This document shows, piece after piece, positions 49,245 through 62,100 of a DNA stretch of 64,000 nucleotides. Source of the DNA: Paulownia fortunei. Lineage: Eukaryota; Streptophyta; Magnoliopsida; Lamiales; Paulowniaceae. The notes below the pieces were generated by a model. That model ran no database searches. It saw only the letters and a program-made list of their open reading frames with translations, and was not told where the DNA came from. Location: positions 15,306,868 through 15,370,867 of the forward strand of contig CM033124.1 in the NCBI GenBank assembly GCA_019321725.1, read 5' to 3'. Both the position numbers and the translations under genes were made by a program. Position 1 is the first letter of the stretch. Each line of letters opens with the position of its first letter.

Positions 49245-50518
49245 ACTGATTAGAAACTAAGAACATTACTTTCTTTTATCTCAGTACTAGAAATTGATTT
49301 CTGGATTTTGGTTGTTTTGTGTTGGTACATCTTGCTTTTATGATATTTTAGTGGTTGTTTACTCTTAAGGTGTATTAATATGCTTATCTACATTAAATTC
49401 CAACTTGATTGTGTTTAGCAAAAGCTGGATAAGTTGATTGTGTTCTGATGAGGACATTCTGTCCCTACTAACTGTGGCAATCTTCTTCATATTTTATCAC
49501 CTTTTCCACTTCTCTTCCTGTACCGAGAACTGACATTCACCACATTGGTTTTGCATGGGTTTCAAATCCAACCACCACTCCAATACCCTTCTGCTAAAGA
49601 TTGGTGTACTTTTTAGTGTTCAAAGAGGAAATGATTTTAAGTTTTGTGTATCTACTCTTCTGCTTCTTTGAAAATTTGTTGGCTTGCATTATAATATACT
49701 CTCTTCGTGCCAAATTTGAATTCAAATTATTTGTAATAAAATTGTGTAACATCTTTTGTACATGTGTTCCACATTAGCGTATGTAATAAAAGATGTGTGT
49801 TTGTGTTATAAAAGATTCGAATTGCTATTTTTTTTAAACATATCAAAATAAGACTCTATTCTTTAAAATGAAAATTTTCATTTCAAAAATATTAATGATG
49901 TAATATCACTAAACCCCATCGTACTAACATAAAATACATAGAACTTGTAGTTTTAGAACTCTAATTTGAAACTTCGTGTTGTATTAAACTATGCCCTTAT
50001 TTTGGGATGGAGGGATAAAATTGTGTCCAAAAGAATGATGTATTGCTTGTTATTTGCATTGCTTGCATATTCCCCTCCTTCGGTCATGAAAAATACACAA
50101 TGAGGTACGCTATAGCTACTCTGGTTTTGTATATTCTAAGTCTCTCAGGACAGTAAAGGGAATGGGGAATACAACCAGACAAGGCTTATTTTGTCTCATG
50201 AGCCTATACTTTTTGAGTGGGGTCAAATTATTTGAATTGATTCTCAAGATAGACAATGCTGATCCAAGAAGTAGTCACAACTTGAGCAGATTTCATCAAA
50301 TTTTGATATCTATCACTTTTTGTGCAATGGGCCATCTTGATATAAGGGCTGATGGTGTCACAATCAATATGCTCCTAATAAAACACAACTTGAGAATTCA
50401 AATCGAGTATTTGCCTTCTTGGGTCATCCAAAATCAACAAATCCAGAGTTGTGATGGTGAATGACTGTATTTTATGGTAGACTTTTTATAAAATAATTAT
50501 TCAAAAAATAACTAATAA
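49245..50518. other. 3' flank of GRF and spacer to the tRNA
   Basis: The first few hundred bases are likely GRF 3' UTR. A possible MITE spans about 49699-50015. The 100-codon open frame at 50162-50464 has no recognisable domain, and I do not accept it as a gene. Confidence 0.6.
49699..50015. mobile_element. Possible degenerate Stowaway-like MITE, about 317 bp
   Basis: The left end CTCTCTTCGTGCCAAAT and the right end ATTTTGGGATGGAGGGA form weak terminal inverted repeats, about 11 of 16 matches. Both adjoin TA and resemble Stowaway termini. The interior is AT-rich and non-coding. Divergence makes the call uncertain. Confidence 0.4.
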
Positions 50519-50558
50519 GTTGAGATGGCCGAGTTGGTCTAAGGCGCCAGATTAAGGT

Positions 50559-50591
<33 letters not shown>

Positions 50592-50599
50592 TCTCAACA
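50519..50599 (+). tRNA. tRNA-Leu, anticodon AAG
   Basis: The acceptor arms GTTGAGA and TCTCAAC pair fully, with discriminator A at 50599. The D-arm region GGCCGAGTTGGTCTAAGGC contains the A box. The anticodon stem CCAGA/TCTGG encloses the loop TTAAGGT, giving anticodon AAG. A variable arm of the leucine type follows, then the T-arm GTGGGTTCAAATCCCAC with the B box. Length is 81 nt with no intron. It is a nuclear gene for decoding CUU (and CUC after inosine editing). Other copies are expected elsewhere in the genome. Confidence 0.96.
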
Positions 50600-50606
50600 A
50601 TTCTTA

Positions 50607-50625
50607 TTTTCTATTTTTCTTTTTC
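50607..50625 (+). terminator. Pol III terminator T-tracts after tRNA-Leu
   Basis: Runs of four or five T begin eight bases after the tRNA end and recur within 20 bp. This is the normal RNA polymerase III stop signal on the non-template strand. Confidence 0.75.
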
Positions 50626-52536
50626 CTGCAGGGCCTGATTCTGGACTTCCATAGGTAATATACTGGACCGTCCCAAAAATAAAAAAGCCCACCTTATAAT
50701 TTATTATCATTTTTTTAATCTGGGCCTGATACTGGCCCAAAGATAAAAAGCCCTTCTTGCACAGGTACGAAACCTAAAGACAAAGCCCAACCTATCCAAC
50801 AGGAAGCAAGATCATTCGCGAACGTAGCAGAAAAAATAGAGAAACAAACCTGGTGAAAAGTGAAAACCAAAGACTAGATTGAGAAGACAGTTTATCTGAC
50901 GGGATCGAGAAGGAATAGAATAATCATGTCATTGTATTCAAAGATTTTAGTCATTATATTTTTTAAGGATAATATTAAAAATAATTATATCAATTTAATT
51001 TGTTTGTTTAAATTTTATTTTTAATTATTAAGATTCTTTGATATGTAAGATTCGAACACTTTGAAATGAGAATTGAATTATATTTTTTAAAAGACTTAGT
51101 TTAATTTAGGGTAAATTTTGTGTTAATTTTAATTTGAGCCAATCCTCAATCCAATTTTTCGCCGTGTATCCCAATATTATTTTCCATATGATGTTCTTTT
51201 GAGAAGTAAATATTTTTCTCAAGGTTATTAGGATAAACTGTGTTCTTAATTATCAAAATTACGCCAGCAATTAAAAATGCAATTAATGATTTTCCTTTTT
51301 ATTTAAATGGAGAAGTTTATGACACCCTTTTTTGAGGTTTATTTTTAATGGGCATAATTCATGGCTCAAAAGTTAAGTTTAAAAGATTTAATAGGATAAT
51401 TCAAGTTACAAACTTACGATACCCTAATAATCCATGCACCGTACTATATCAGGATATAACTCTCCACATGACAACTTTAAATACTCATATTCTTATCATT
51501 TTAATGTGAATCGGTTTATATGATATCGTAATTTTTTGTTCATTATTATGATTTAAGCGTACAACGATTTTCATTTGATACGCCTAACAATATATTCATG
51601 TTGTACATAGGACCTCGTTCAGCAAGTAGGCAGCTCACGAGGAGTTTACTCCTCTCTCAAGGACCGGAGACCTCACCAAGTAGAACAATGGATGACTCTT
51701 TTGTTCTCCCATTTGTTGAACCAAATATCACTTGCGAGATTGAAGAGGAAATTCCTAAGCATTTGTCACCTTCAAATTCAGACAGTGAACTTCCTCATGA
51801 TGAGCCCCATTGATGTCTCCCAATATTAACCTATTCCAAGTTGAGCCAAGTTTTATGTGCCCATCAAACCACAATTTCACTTTTAGTCATGAGTTTTGTG
51901 CTGAACAAAATAGTTATGGCTGTCAATCCTGCATGCAACGTTCACTTTTGTGATTCATTTAGTGCTAAAGACAACTTTGGTTCGCAAACTTATCAGCCTC
52001 TCGACATCATGTATTTGAATGTCTTCCTATGGGCATAAATTAAATCAGACCAATAAGGCAAACAGGGTCATCGGGCCCAAAAAAATATGTAAAAGTCTCA
52101 TATAGGTCCATGTCCCATTTTAAATGAATATAAATGCTTCATTTATGCAGGTACGTGATTATTACTTTCAAGTTCAATTTTTATTCTTTTTAGATATTTA
52201 CCGACTTAAATATCGAAAAGTTTTTTTCATAACAACTCTTAAGTCATTGGAGGGTTAAATCATCGGAGGGTTTTTCAGGGTTTTTTTTTTTTTCGGAGAG
52301 TTCTGGCTAAATACCAATAATTGTTTATGCTCGAGTTTTTTCAAAACATTCCTCAAGTCATTAGAGAGTTGAGGCTTTTTCAAGTTTTTTCGGAGCAAAA
52401 CAGGATCAAGGACCCCTAATTATTTGTGGTGTCTGAGTGGATCCAATTTCGAAACCAAATTTTATACACATCAATCACCTTCATAATTATTTTCTAGGTA
52501 ATTGAACACCTTTGAAAGATAGAAAATTGAGTTATT

Positions 52537-52544
52537 TTCTAGAA
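52537..52544 (+). promoter_or_regulatory. Heat-shock element core TTCTAGAA
   Basis: TTCTAGAA is a perfect pair of inverted nGAAn units, extended weakly by CTTTT. It lies about 350 bp upstream of the HSP21 ATG and 227 bp upstream of its TATA. It would bind heat-shock factors and fits the downstream gene. Confidence 0.55.
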
Positions 52545-52609
52545 CTTTTAATTTAGTGTAGATTAAATTTAGTTTAGTTTAATTTAGTGTACTCCTACAT
52601 CATTCTCAG

Positions 52610-52765
52610 TCCAGAGCCTTCATAATAAAATACTTCCCCTCTCAAACATTCACGATTCATCCACACCCTTTGTGTCTTTTCTCTCTCAACTCCAGAGCCT
52701 TCATAAAGAGATACTTCTTCTCTCAAACATTCGAGATTCCTCCACACTCTTTTATCTTTTCTCTA
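52610..52765 (+). repeat. Two-copy tandem repeat (81-bp period) in the HSP21 promoter
   Basis: Copy 1 starts CCAGAGCCTTCATAATAAAA at 52611 and copy 2 CCAGAGCCTTCATAAAGAGA at 52692. Both continue through CTCTCAAACATTC and TCCACAC and end in TCTTTTCTCT. Copy 2 runs into the TATA box. The differences include TTCACGATTC in copy 1 against TTCGAGATTC in copy 2. Confidence 0.85.
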
Positions 52766-52770
52766 TAAAA
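52764..52770 (+). promoter_or_regulatory. TATA box of HSP21
   Basis: TATAAAA lies 115 bp upstream of the ATG, giving a leader of about 90 nt. Confidence 0.7.
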
Positions 52771-52884
52771 ATCCTCTCCCAAATCAAACCAATATCAGAA
52801 CCCAAAGCAGCAGAAAAAAGCTCTTTGTTAAATACAATTGTCAGCTTTCTATTCCCTGTAATCTGCGTTTTACACATTCTCATA

Positions 52885-53856
52885 ATGGCGGCTAACACCT
52901 TATTGTGTTCTCCTTTTGCGTTAAACAATGTTGCTGGGACAACCACCAAATCTCGTGTTGGGCCTTGTTCTGTGTTTTTCCCGGATGTATCTTATGTAAG
53001 GAGAACGCCATCAACCCTTGTCAGAGCTCAGGCCAGCGGCGAAAGCAAAGATACATTGGTGGATGTCCAACATGCTAGCAGCGGTCAAGGTGGAGGCAAC
53101 CAGGGCGTTGCCGTTCATCGGCGACCCCGGAGGTTGGCGGTGGACATCTCTCCTTTTGGTAAGTGCATCATTGCTTCGCATCATAGCATTACACGTATTG
53201 CCATACCGTATACATTTCATGTATAAAATTTCATCCGTGCCATAACGTTTACATTTCACGAATAAAATTTTATATCATGAAATTTCACACGTAACATGCA
53301 ATTGATGATGCAATCCAATAGGGATTGTCAAAGAATTGGAAAATCCTATCACGAGAAAAAGGGCGCATGCAAGGTTCTTCTAAGTTAAGTTGGTTTCTTA
53401 CAAAATAATAACATACTTGAATCTATGGTGACAGGTTTGCTAGATCCCCCATCTCCAACGAGGACAATGCGCAAAATGCTCGACGCAGTGGACCAGCTAT
53501 TTGAGGATGCCATAACAATTCCGGGGAAAAGCTGGGAGGTACGAGCCCCATGGGACATCAAAGAGGAAGAGAATGAAATAAAACTGCGGTTCGACATGCC
53601 TGGACTCTCCAAGGAGGACGTGAAAGTCTCTGTGGAGGATGATGTACTCGTGATTAAAGGCAAACAAGAAAAGATGGAAGAAGGGAAAAATGAATCATGG
53701 TCCAACAGGAGTTATAGTTCGTATGATACTAGGATTCAGCTTCCTGATAACTGCGAGAAGGATAAAGTAGAGGCAGAGCTGAAGAATGGGGTTCTTTACA
53801 TATCTATTCCCAAGGGTAAAGTGGAGAGGAAAGTGTTCGATGTGGAGATTAACTGA
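52885..53856 (+). CDS. Plastid small heat-shock protein HSP21
   Basis: An ATP-independent chaperone of the chloroplast stroma and thylakoids that binds unfolding proteins in heat. Exons are 52885-53158 and 53435-53856, giving 231 residues, normal for the family. The N-terminus ([15 protein letters not shown], about residues 1-47) is a transit peptide. The middle is Gly/Ser-rich up to [20 protein letters not shown]. The amphipathic segment [16 protein letters not shown] is the conserved plastid-specific helix, though less Met-rich than in many relatives. The alpha-crystallin domain covers about 125-231: [59 protein letters not shown]. It ends [12 protein letters not shown]. The single intron sits at the conserved place after SPFG. 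HSE and TATA lie upstream. Confidence 0.96.
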
Positions 53857-54802
53857 GGAAAACTATATGTATCTGCACCATGCTGTGTTTTTTCTTCTAC
53901 TATCATCAGGAAATGGAAATGGGGCTTTTAACAATCGGTTGTTGTTGTTATGTCGGTTTTGTCGTTTTCAGATAGCCGAAGCTGTGGTTCTTGTGGTTAT
54001 GGAGGTAAAATTCTGCTTTCAAGTATATATACTTGGTATCCGACGAAATCCAAAATGAAATAAAAGATGTAATGAGCTATTCATTATTGGTTATATACAC
54101 GATGATGGTTGAAGTTTGAACCATTCTTTCAAGAATTTAGAAGAGCTACTTCAGTGTCACATAACTTGTTTCCTAGATGGAATTTTCATAGTATTGTCTG
54201 AATTCAACCATCACCAGCCATCCTAGACCAAACAAGGAACAAATCCAGAGACCAGAATCTTTTTGTTACTTCTCTGTCCGACTTTCCATTCTATTTTACC
54301 AAATTATTGTGACCTTAAACACACCAATACATTAATTTATTTCTGATAATCAAGTGCATAAGAATAAAGAAAGGTCTATTGTTATGCACCAAGCTAACTG
54401 TTTTCCATGACAGACGAAATTCGCATATGAACCATGCCACTGAAAATATTAAACCTAAGGAAAGGGGAAGAGAATCTATGATCATTGGTTACTTATAAAA
54501 AAAGAAAAGAGTTTTCCGTCAAGGTCAGAAGAATGAAACGGTTTGAGGCACTGCCTACTGAAGTCAACATAATATGGAGCATAATTAACAGCTTAAGCCT
54601 CGAAAATAGTCATACTCTACAAGCTTAACAGTCAACCATAAATATCTAGTGCAGGTGAAAAGACCAGCCTAGACACGACGGGGAAAAAGATAAAAACATA
54701 GATGCCACAAAGTACCTGATAAGTATCAGTATCTTTGATGTATATATAGAGAAAATATGTGTTTATCAGAAGATCAGCTCAAGAGAAACTCCACTTAGAG
54801 TT
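53857..54802. other. Spacer between convergent HSP21 and CID-type genes
   Basis: The spacer should hold the HSP21 3' UTR on the left and the CID-type 3' UTR on the right. No further gene or repeat is seen. Confidence 0.65.
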
Positions 54803-57800
54803 TTAGTGCATGGATTGGCGGGGCGCACGGGGTCGGACAGGAGTCTTTGATGGGCTCACCCTGGAAAAATGAAAATTATATGGTTAACCATTAGGAGAAG
54901 ATAAGCTTACACAAACAAATGCAGGGAAAACAAAGGATTTCAAACCTTATAGGCAGTGATCCTAAGACTGCACCACTGCAGTTTAGAGCTGCAATCGCAC
55001 TTTCAGCCTGCCAAAGGGAAAATTATTTCAGTTGAAACTTTTATTCCAATAGCGGGTCCAAAAGAATTAGAGCCGAGAAATAGGAAGGTGACGTTAAGAT
55101 TCAAAAAGTTAGTAGTATACTAAAAAGTAAGTGAATGTAAAGTGGCTCCACCGCATTGACAGTAATGTGCAAAATACAATTGCTAGCTGCATGGAGAAAA
55201 TGTAATAGTTATTTAAGTGAACCTCGGTCAGCAGGCTTATTCCTGTTCCTAAGAGTGTGGTGATCCTCTCATCTTAGCAAAACTCAGAAAACTGCCAAAA
55301 GGCTGGCAGACCAAATCAGAGCGCTCTCATAACTGCATTCTATTCACTTTTGTCTTCTTTCCGTCGAAGATAAGACCTGTTAGTGAATCATTAATCCCAA
55401 AACCCTTTCTACTAATTTCCAAATCAACTATTTATGCAAAGGCGAACTTTGAAAGCACTATACTTTCTCAGAGCAACTTACGCTGTAGAATCTTGGTAAT
55501 TGAAGGCAGTTATGAGTTGAATGAAAGATACCGGAGGTTAAGGAAATAACTTAACCTAGTATATTCTTTGTGCTAAACAGGTACGAGTTGGGGTAAACTC
55601 TTCTTCCTCAACAAGTATAACTTCTTTTCGTGGCAAGTTGCTACCTCACTGAAATTCTTCTGTTCAAAGTGTCACTCATAGTCATATCACTAAATGGGAT
55701 AGGGGTTGAGCAAAATACGGTGAAAGTAGGTTTGCCAGCAAAATCAAGATCTCCGTAAGAAAGTTTTTCTTTGACAGATGCAGTAATCTCATCTATTAGA
55801 TTCTTTACCATTTTAGTTATAACATAATGTCAACAAATCGTTGTATCTCTATACTACACAAACAAAAAGGTCATCAAGACTGCCTATCTCACCCTGGTAT
55901 GTTATTATCTATTCCAGCTAAGCAAATGCACATTATGACCAAACATTTCAAACGTCAGCATTCACAATTCACATTTTTCCTCTCTACCATGTCGCGCTCA
56001 TGGAAAAAATTATCAGCTTTGTAATTCCTTTCTATCAAGTAATGATAAAAGAACAAGACCTTCAAAATTAAAAAGGTCTGCACAGTTCCATCCTACATCA
56101 ATCAAGGCTGCTTTAAGGAGCCCTGCAGCTTAGAGCCCACAAAAAAAGAAAGGAGAAATAGTAGTGCCAGTTGTTTGCTCATACAATACAGCACCTTTAA
56201 GTTAGAAACATAACAGCCCTAACAGTACTCCCAAAAATAAGAAGAAGAAGAAGGCAAACTATATTGTAATGTTTTCATGTTGTTGCATATGCAATAAAGC
56301 ACCTTTCATAACTACCCAACCTCAGTAACGTTCAAACTCCAAATAAGTAGTCTCCACAGTAAAGGTCGATGAAGTTACGATGTGGGCTGTGTCAAGAAGG
56401 TCATTCATGTAGGCAAATAATTTCTACATAAATAAACTAGCACGTCTAGTAGTGTAACCTACCCAAAAGTCAAATGTATGGTAATCTGTCTAATAAATAT
56501 TATGGCTGAAAGTGTAAACCTGTCGCTTCTTCATTACTTTTTCAATGAGAAAGGATAAATTGAAATGAACATTAAATGCCAACGTATGCTCTACTGGCTA
56601 TGCTGCATATTTAGTATAATTGCACTCAATGAAAGGTTGTGAATAGAAGTGAGAAGCTGGATTAAGTTACTCTCAAGATAAAGAGTGCAAAGGACTGAAA
56701 TTGTACGTCTTACACCTTGATCCAGCGAAAGTTACATTTAATTATGGATTATCATTTGTTTGAGTGTGGTTAAGCATACTAGACAGAAGAAGTAACTCAC
56801 ATAGAGAAGATATACTATTTTGTCGTACAGATCTCTCGGGAAAGAAAACAGATTAACTAGCTCAGTCATAATATAGTAAAAGTGACGCCAAGCATTCATA
56901 AAAGAATTTCTGATTAGAATGCGCACTTTCAATGTACCAGAAAGGACTATATAAGTTAACCAATGAGCTACTATCAGCCCATAGATACACATCATAAACA
57001 TTAGTTAGCAAAAAATTATTAAAATTTCATAAGCCAAAAGTGACTTGGCAGAACCCAAAGCACAGAAGAAAAAAAAAAAAGGAAAGATGGAAAGAAAGAA
57101 AGAGAAGAGATAATTATGAGCTGACATCATTAAGTAGAAAAGAGTCAAACAGAATGAATGAGAAACTGGGGCTCTCACCATTACAAACTCCACAAAAGCT
57201 ATACGAGTCGAATGATGATAGTCACCAAGCAACCTCAAGCGATGAACCTGATTCAGCGGATACATGGCATGGCATGGGTGAAAAATTTCAAGAAAAAAAT
57301 ATTCAGAGTCATCATATCAGCAGCTACAAACCTCGCCACAAATGGACTCAAAGAAGAGTTTGACGTCCGCTTGGGTGACCTGTATCAAACAAACATATGA
57401 TCATTCTTGTCTGTCTAATAAATGGTTGTAACAACATGTCAAAAGGATGTGAATCTCGAAACTACCTTTTTATCAATATTTGTACAATAAATAGTTCTTG
57501 CACACATCTCCCTTTCATCCTCAGACTGCATCGTAGTACGAAAATAAATTAGTGCTTCACTCTTGGAACAAATAAACCTTGAACACGTGTTGCAAGAAAC
57601 TAAAAAGGTAGCAAAATTCTCACCCTTGGCAAGAATGTCGGATTAACAGGTGCAATTGCAGTTTTGGACGGCAGTACTCTCACCGGATAATAGCCAAGCA
57701 TAGTTCCTGCCAAACTCAAGGCATTCCTTGCCCCTTCTGCAAGTCACATGAGAGACAACGCAATGTGATACAACCCCAGGATTTTTCTCAAACAACACAA

Positions 57801-59166
57801 CCAAATGAAGGTTGTCCACATACCCTCGTCAGTGAATTCAACGAACGCAAAACGAAGTACAGAATTAGGGTCGCCACAAATGCGACAATCCACAACCTTC
57901 ATCATGAGCAGCATGAAAAAAACACTTTAGAAACATCATTTAGTTGTAAATGCAGATTCTACCACTGAGATTGAGTGCTAACACATATATACCTGTCCAC
58001 AACTAATGAAAAGCGCTGCAAGTTGCTCTTCAGTAACCTACATTCGTCACAAGAAAGGCCAAACATTTACTATTGTCAAAACAAAGAAGAAATAAATTAA
58101 CACAATCACCAAAACCCTAGACTCTCTTTACCTGATGATCAATGTCAGAGACATACACTGTCCTCTTAATAACATCATCTCTTTGAGCCATGCTTGTTCG
58201 ACTATTCATCCTCCGCTTCCCATGAGTAAAGCCATTTTTCTTCTGCATAAGAAAACCATCAGCATAACCAAATAGCCACCAAGACCCCTATTAAACAAAT
58301 GGAAATGTAAAGAGAAAATATTTAATCATAAAAAAAAGTTCATTATGACAAGAAGAAAAAAGAAAACTGATTTTCGTTTCACTTTACCCCAAAAAAAATG
58401 AACTTCAAAATATCCAAATTAAACCAGATTACTCCTTACCATACTATATTTAACCCAATTATGGTAAAACCCATTTTTTTTTAAAAAAAAAAAAAAGCAG
58501 AAATTTTATATTTCCTTCTTCTGTATCAACCAAACCAACCAAGACATTCAGAGTGGGGGAAAATACAAAAGCACCAGAAAAAAAAAAAAAAAAAGGAAAG
58601 AAAGATTAGTGGAATATCATTAAGCTTGAAAAAAAGAGATCAGATAGAATACTAACCCTTCTAAAAGAATTTTCAGTTGGAACACCTGAATTAACGAGCT
58701 GTTGAATTACAAAACCATTAGCATTATACCCAAAATGCCCTGCCGCCGCAGCTGCTGCTGCTTGTGGGGGCGCCACCACCAGCCTGTGGTACCCGCTGCC
58801 AATGACTGAGGCGAGCGACGGCGGCACAAATTCCTCCGCCATCGGGTTCAATTTCGAGAGCATTTCCTCTAAATCTCTCATCTCCCTCTTAAACCCCTCC
58901 CCTCCATCATCATCCCCATTCATTTTCTTTTCTTGCGGGACTCCATTTCCGTTGATAGGGTGCTGCTGCAGCTGATGATGGCCGTTGGATATTCTCTGCT
59001 GCATCAGGTGGTAATTCTGATCGGCGGGCTTCGTTGACTTTTGGCTATTAGCGGCGGCTTTTGTTGACTGTTGGTGGTGATGGTGATCCGCAGCGACGTC
59101 GTTTTGTTGGCCATCCCGATTCGATGACGTCATCGCGTTAACCCCGGCATTTTCCACCACCGCCAT
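54803..59166 (-). CDS. CTC-interacting domain (CID8-13 type) RNA-binding protein, PAM2 plus two RRMs
   Basis: This family binds the C-terminal (MLLE/CTC) domain of poly(A)-binding protein through a PAM2 motif and RNA through two RRMs. Exons: 58657-59166, 58132-58242, 57993-58037, 57824-57896, 57624-57736, 57466-57525, 57332-57379, 57179-57247, 54946-55007, 54803-54860; 382 residues. The N-terminal third is Gln/His/Asn-rich. PAM2 is LNPMAEEFVPPSL (106-118). A poly-Ala stretch (AAAAAAAG) follows near 133-142. A basic KKNGFTHGKRRMNSR (171-185) is a likely nuclear signal. RRM1 starts at RTVYVSDID (RNP2) with RNP1-like LRFAFVEF; RRM2 starts at RTIYCTNID with RIAFVEF. It ends SPSKTPVRPRAPRQSMH. Intron 8 is 2.2 kb. 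A 5' UTR intron is likely at 59240-59359. ATG 59166 is the first in frame. Confidence 0.95.
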
Positions 59167-62100
59167 GATCAAAAACCTTCGCGAGTTCTTTTCTTTTTTT
59201 TTTTCAAGTTTCTTTATTTCTTTTATTTTCTACACGGGTCTGTCACAAAACGACAAAAGGAGGAAAACCCAGAATTTAATTCTTTAGTTCAATGGATCAA
59301 AGCTTGGAATTTTCAATTTTTAGAACCCAAAAAAAAAAAAAAAAAACAGAGCTTTTTACCTGATGATTAGAGCTCTAAATGGCGTCCATTGAGCAAATAA
59401 ACTGGAAGATCTTGAGCTAAGAAAATATCAAAGACGAGAAGGAAAAAAAGAAAAAGGGGAGGCAAAACCAGAGCACAACTTTTTCCTTTTTTGTTTATTT
59501 TATTCTATTTGCAAGAATATTTACTGAGTCTGTAAGGAGAAGATATATAGTGAGAGAAATGAAACAGTACTAAGAGTATCATAGTGTATGTTTATCTTTA
59601 GAGAGAGAAAATGAAGAGACTATTGTACACAGTGAAAACATAAATTTACACGTATACATATTCATTAATTCTTTTCTGTTTAGGCTTTTTTAAATAGTAC
59701 TTATTACTACTGTTAATTTATTTCTATTTACTCTCTCATTTTTTATTTATTTATTTTTTTTGCTTCATTTTTTATTGTTTATTGGACTTTGTTCACAACG
59801 CCCCAAAAAATATGATGAAAGAACTGGAGAGGACAGGGGGGACCCTACCTACTCTGTGATCAGATTTTAGAGCCCATATTTTTACCTTTTTTTTTTCTTT
59901 CTTTTTTTGTCTTTGTATTAGTGATTTTGGTAATTATGGTGGAATCATGATAATAATTGCAGGATCATCTCATTGAGGTTGATGACATTTATGTTGGATT
60001 GATATTTGATGCCAATGCCATGTTTAGTTTAATCTTTGTTCTAATATTATAACTTCAGTTTGACTAGAATTTTAAATAAGAGTTAAAAAAATTAAAATTT
60101 ATCTATTTTTCTTTATTTTCGTTTTTCAATATCATTTTAAAGTGCTTTTTTGCTATTGTATTGAGATTTATATGAAAATAAAAAATTTGTTTAAATATGA
60201 TGTTAAATATTGACTTTATTAAAAAATTATATTTTAGTACGAGAGTAATAATAATTATTTCATTACTTTCTTTACATCTCATTGGTCGAAAAATTATTAT
60301 TTAGTTTATTGTGGATCCTAACATTTAAAAAAACTATTGTTTATTTAATTAAGATATTTTAATTATTCTTGATTGTAGAATAAGTATCAAACATTAATAA
60401 TGTAGTTTCTACTTTAAAACAACAAGTATTTATGTTTGAACTAGTTATAGATATGAAAATAGGAATAAGTGGCAGTTTTTGTCGAATAGAAAATACATTT
60501 TTGGTACTTTAAATATTAAAAAAGGTAAAAACAAAAAATAAATATGAAAGCATATAAAACCTATAATTATTATTATCCTAATAAATACTAACTTATAGCT
60601 AACAGTGTCACATCATTTGTAAATAAAACTGTAGTTTTGGGGAGAACAAAATATTTTATTAAATGGAGATAATTTTAAAAATATTTTAAAAAGGAAATAA
60701 AAGTCATATTTAGGACAGAGAAAATATATTATTGGGAGATTAATTTTTAATCTCATGTATGAATTTATAAGTTAGTTAAAGTAATAAATGGGGAATGGTA
60801 TTCATTTTGAGGTGCTGATGAAATATAGTTTGAGATATGCGAGTGTTAGAGATTTTTCAACACAATATTCAAAATATCATTAAAATTAATTTGGATTATA
60901 TTTACTCACTTTACTTCTGAATATTGCAATTTAAATTATTTTTCACTAAATAAAGAGCAAATACATGATAACTGATAAAAAAGAATATGTTGAGGGATGA
61001 GATAAAATCTAAAACTATTACCACTAAAATTTTGAAATTAAATGTAGTCCATTACATTAAAAAATAGATAAAATGCTTTATTTGCTAGAAAGGGTTAGGC
61101 TTTGTTTGACTTGCTTTTGGGAATATTTTCATGCTCTAAAAATAAAATAAATATTTTATATTTTTTTTCTTCAAAAACACATTTTCTCTATCTCTAAAAA
61201 TTCTCAAAACATCTTAATCATTACTGTATATATAGATTATAATTATTATATTTTCACAAATAAAACTATATTAATCCGGTTAATGAGAAAAACTTAGTCA
61301 AATGATCGACATTCAAAATATAACTATTTGTCATTGCATATATATTGAATATCAGCCTTTTACTCCTGTCGCAATATTATAAATTTATTTTAACTTAACA
61401 ATAATTTTAGTTGTGAATTAAAATACATCATAATTTATGATATCATAAATATAACATAAATTATAATTTTCAAACAAGTTGACCACCCATAATAATTTCA
61501 TTACATATTTTATAAATCAATGGTATAAAAATAAGGATGACTAATATGCCCCAAAAAAAATTTTATTCCCAAACTCAAAGTTGGTCAAATACTACATGAG
61601 ATTTTTTTATATGGATTTTATCAATCTTACAAATAAAATCAGAATAATTGATAGATGGTTAATGACTCGTAGAAGAATCACACGAACCATGTTAGGTGCA
61701 TGAATTTTGATGGTACACTATTCTCTGCGTGCAGGTAAACGTCACTAGGAGGTGCCACGTGAGAAGGCCATCGTGCTAATGCTACGATCACAGCCATGCA
61801 ACCATGACCACACGCTGCTCGACTTGTACATTGTGTGTTTTGGTGTATTCATCATCCTTTTTTTTAAATAAAATATATTTACAAAAGTTATTTTAAAAAA
61901 ATTAAAAATGTTGAAAATGTGTCTTTGTTATGTTTTGAAAAAAAATGAAATTAATGCTATCAAATGATGGAATTGGTTACATGTTAAAAATATAAAATTT
62001 AATACTAACTATGTGAACGAAGATACGAAATAATTATTTATTTGGTATATTATTCTTATTTTATATGTTTGTCAATTATTGTAAGAGTAATAACTTATTA

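Larger units (their letters stand above)
50626..52884. other. Spacer between the tRNA and HSP21, including the HSP21 promoter
   Basis: AT-rich DNA. Two adjoining short open frames lie at 51598-51813 and about 51841-52038; the first encodes an acidic, Ser/Pro-rich sequence (EIEEEIPKHLSPSNSDSEL) that I do not recognise. An imperfect duplication is seen near 52229-52403. From 52530 the region holds the HSP21 promoter elements listed separately. Confidence 0.6.

Noticed and set aside
50162..50464. 100-codon open frame before the tRNA
   Set aside because: No domain, no compositional signal and no splice or promoter context; chance frame in moderately AT-rich DNA.
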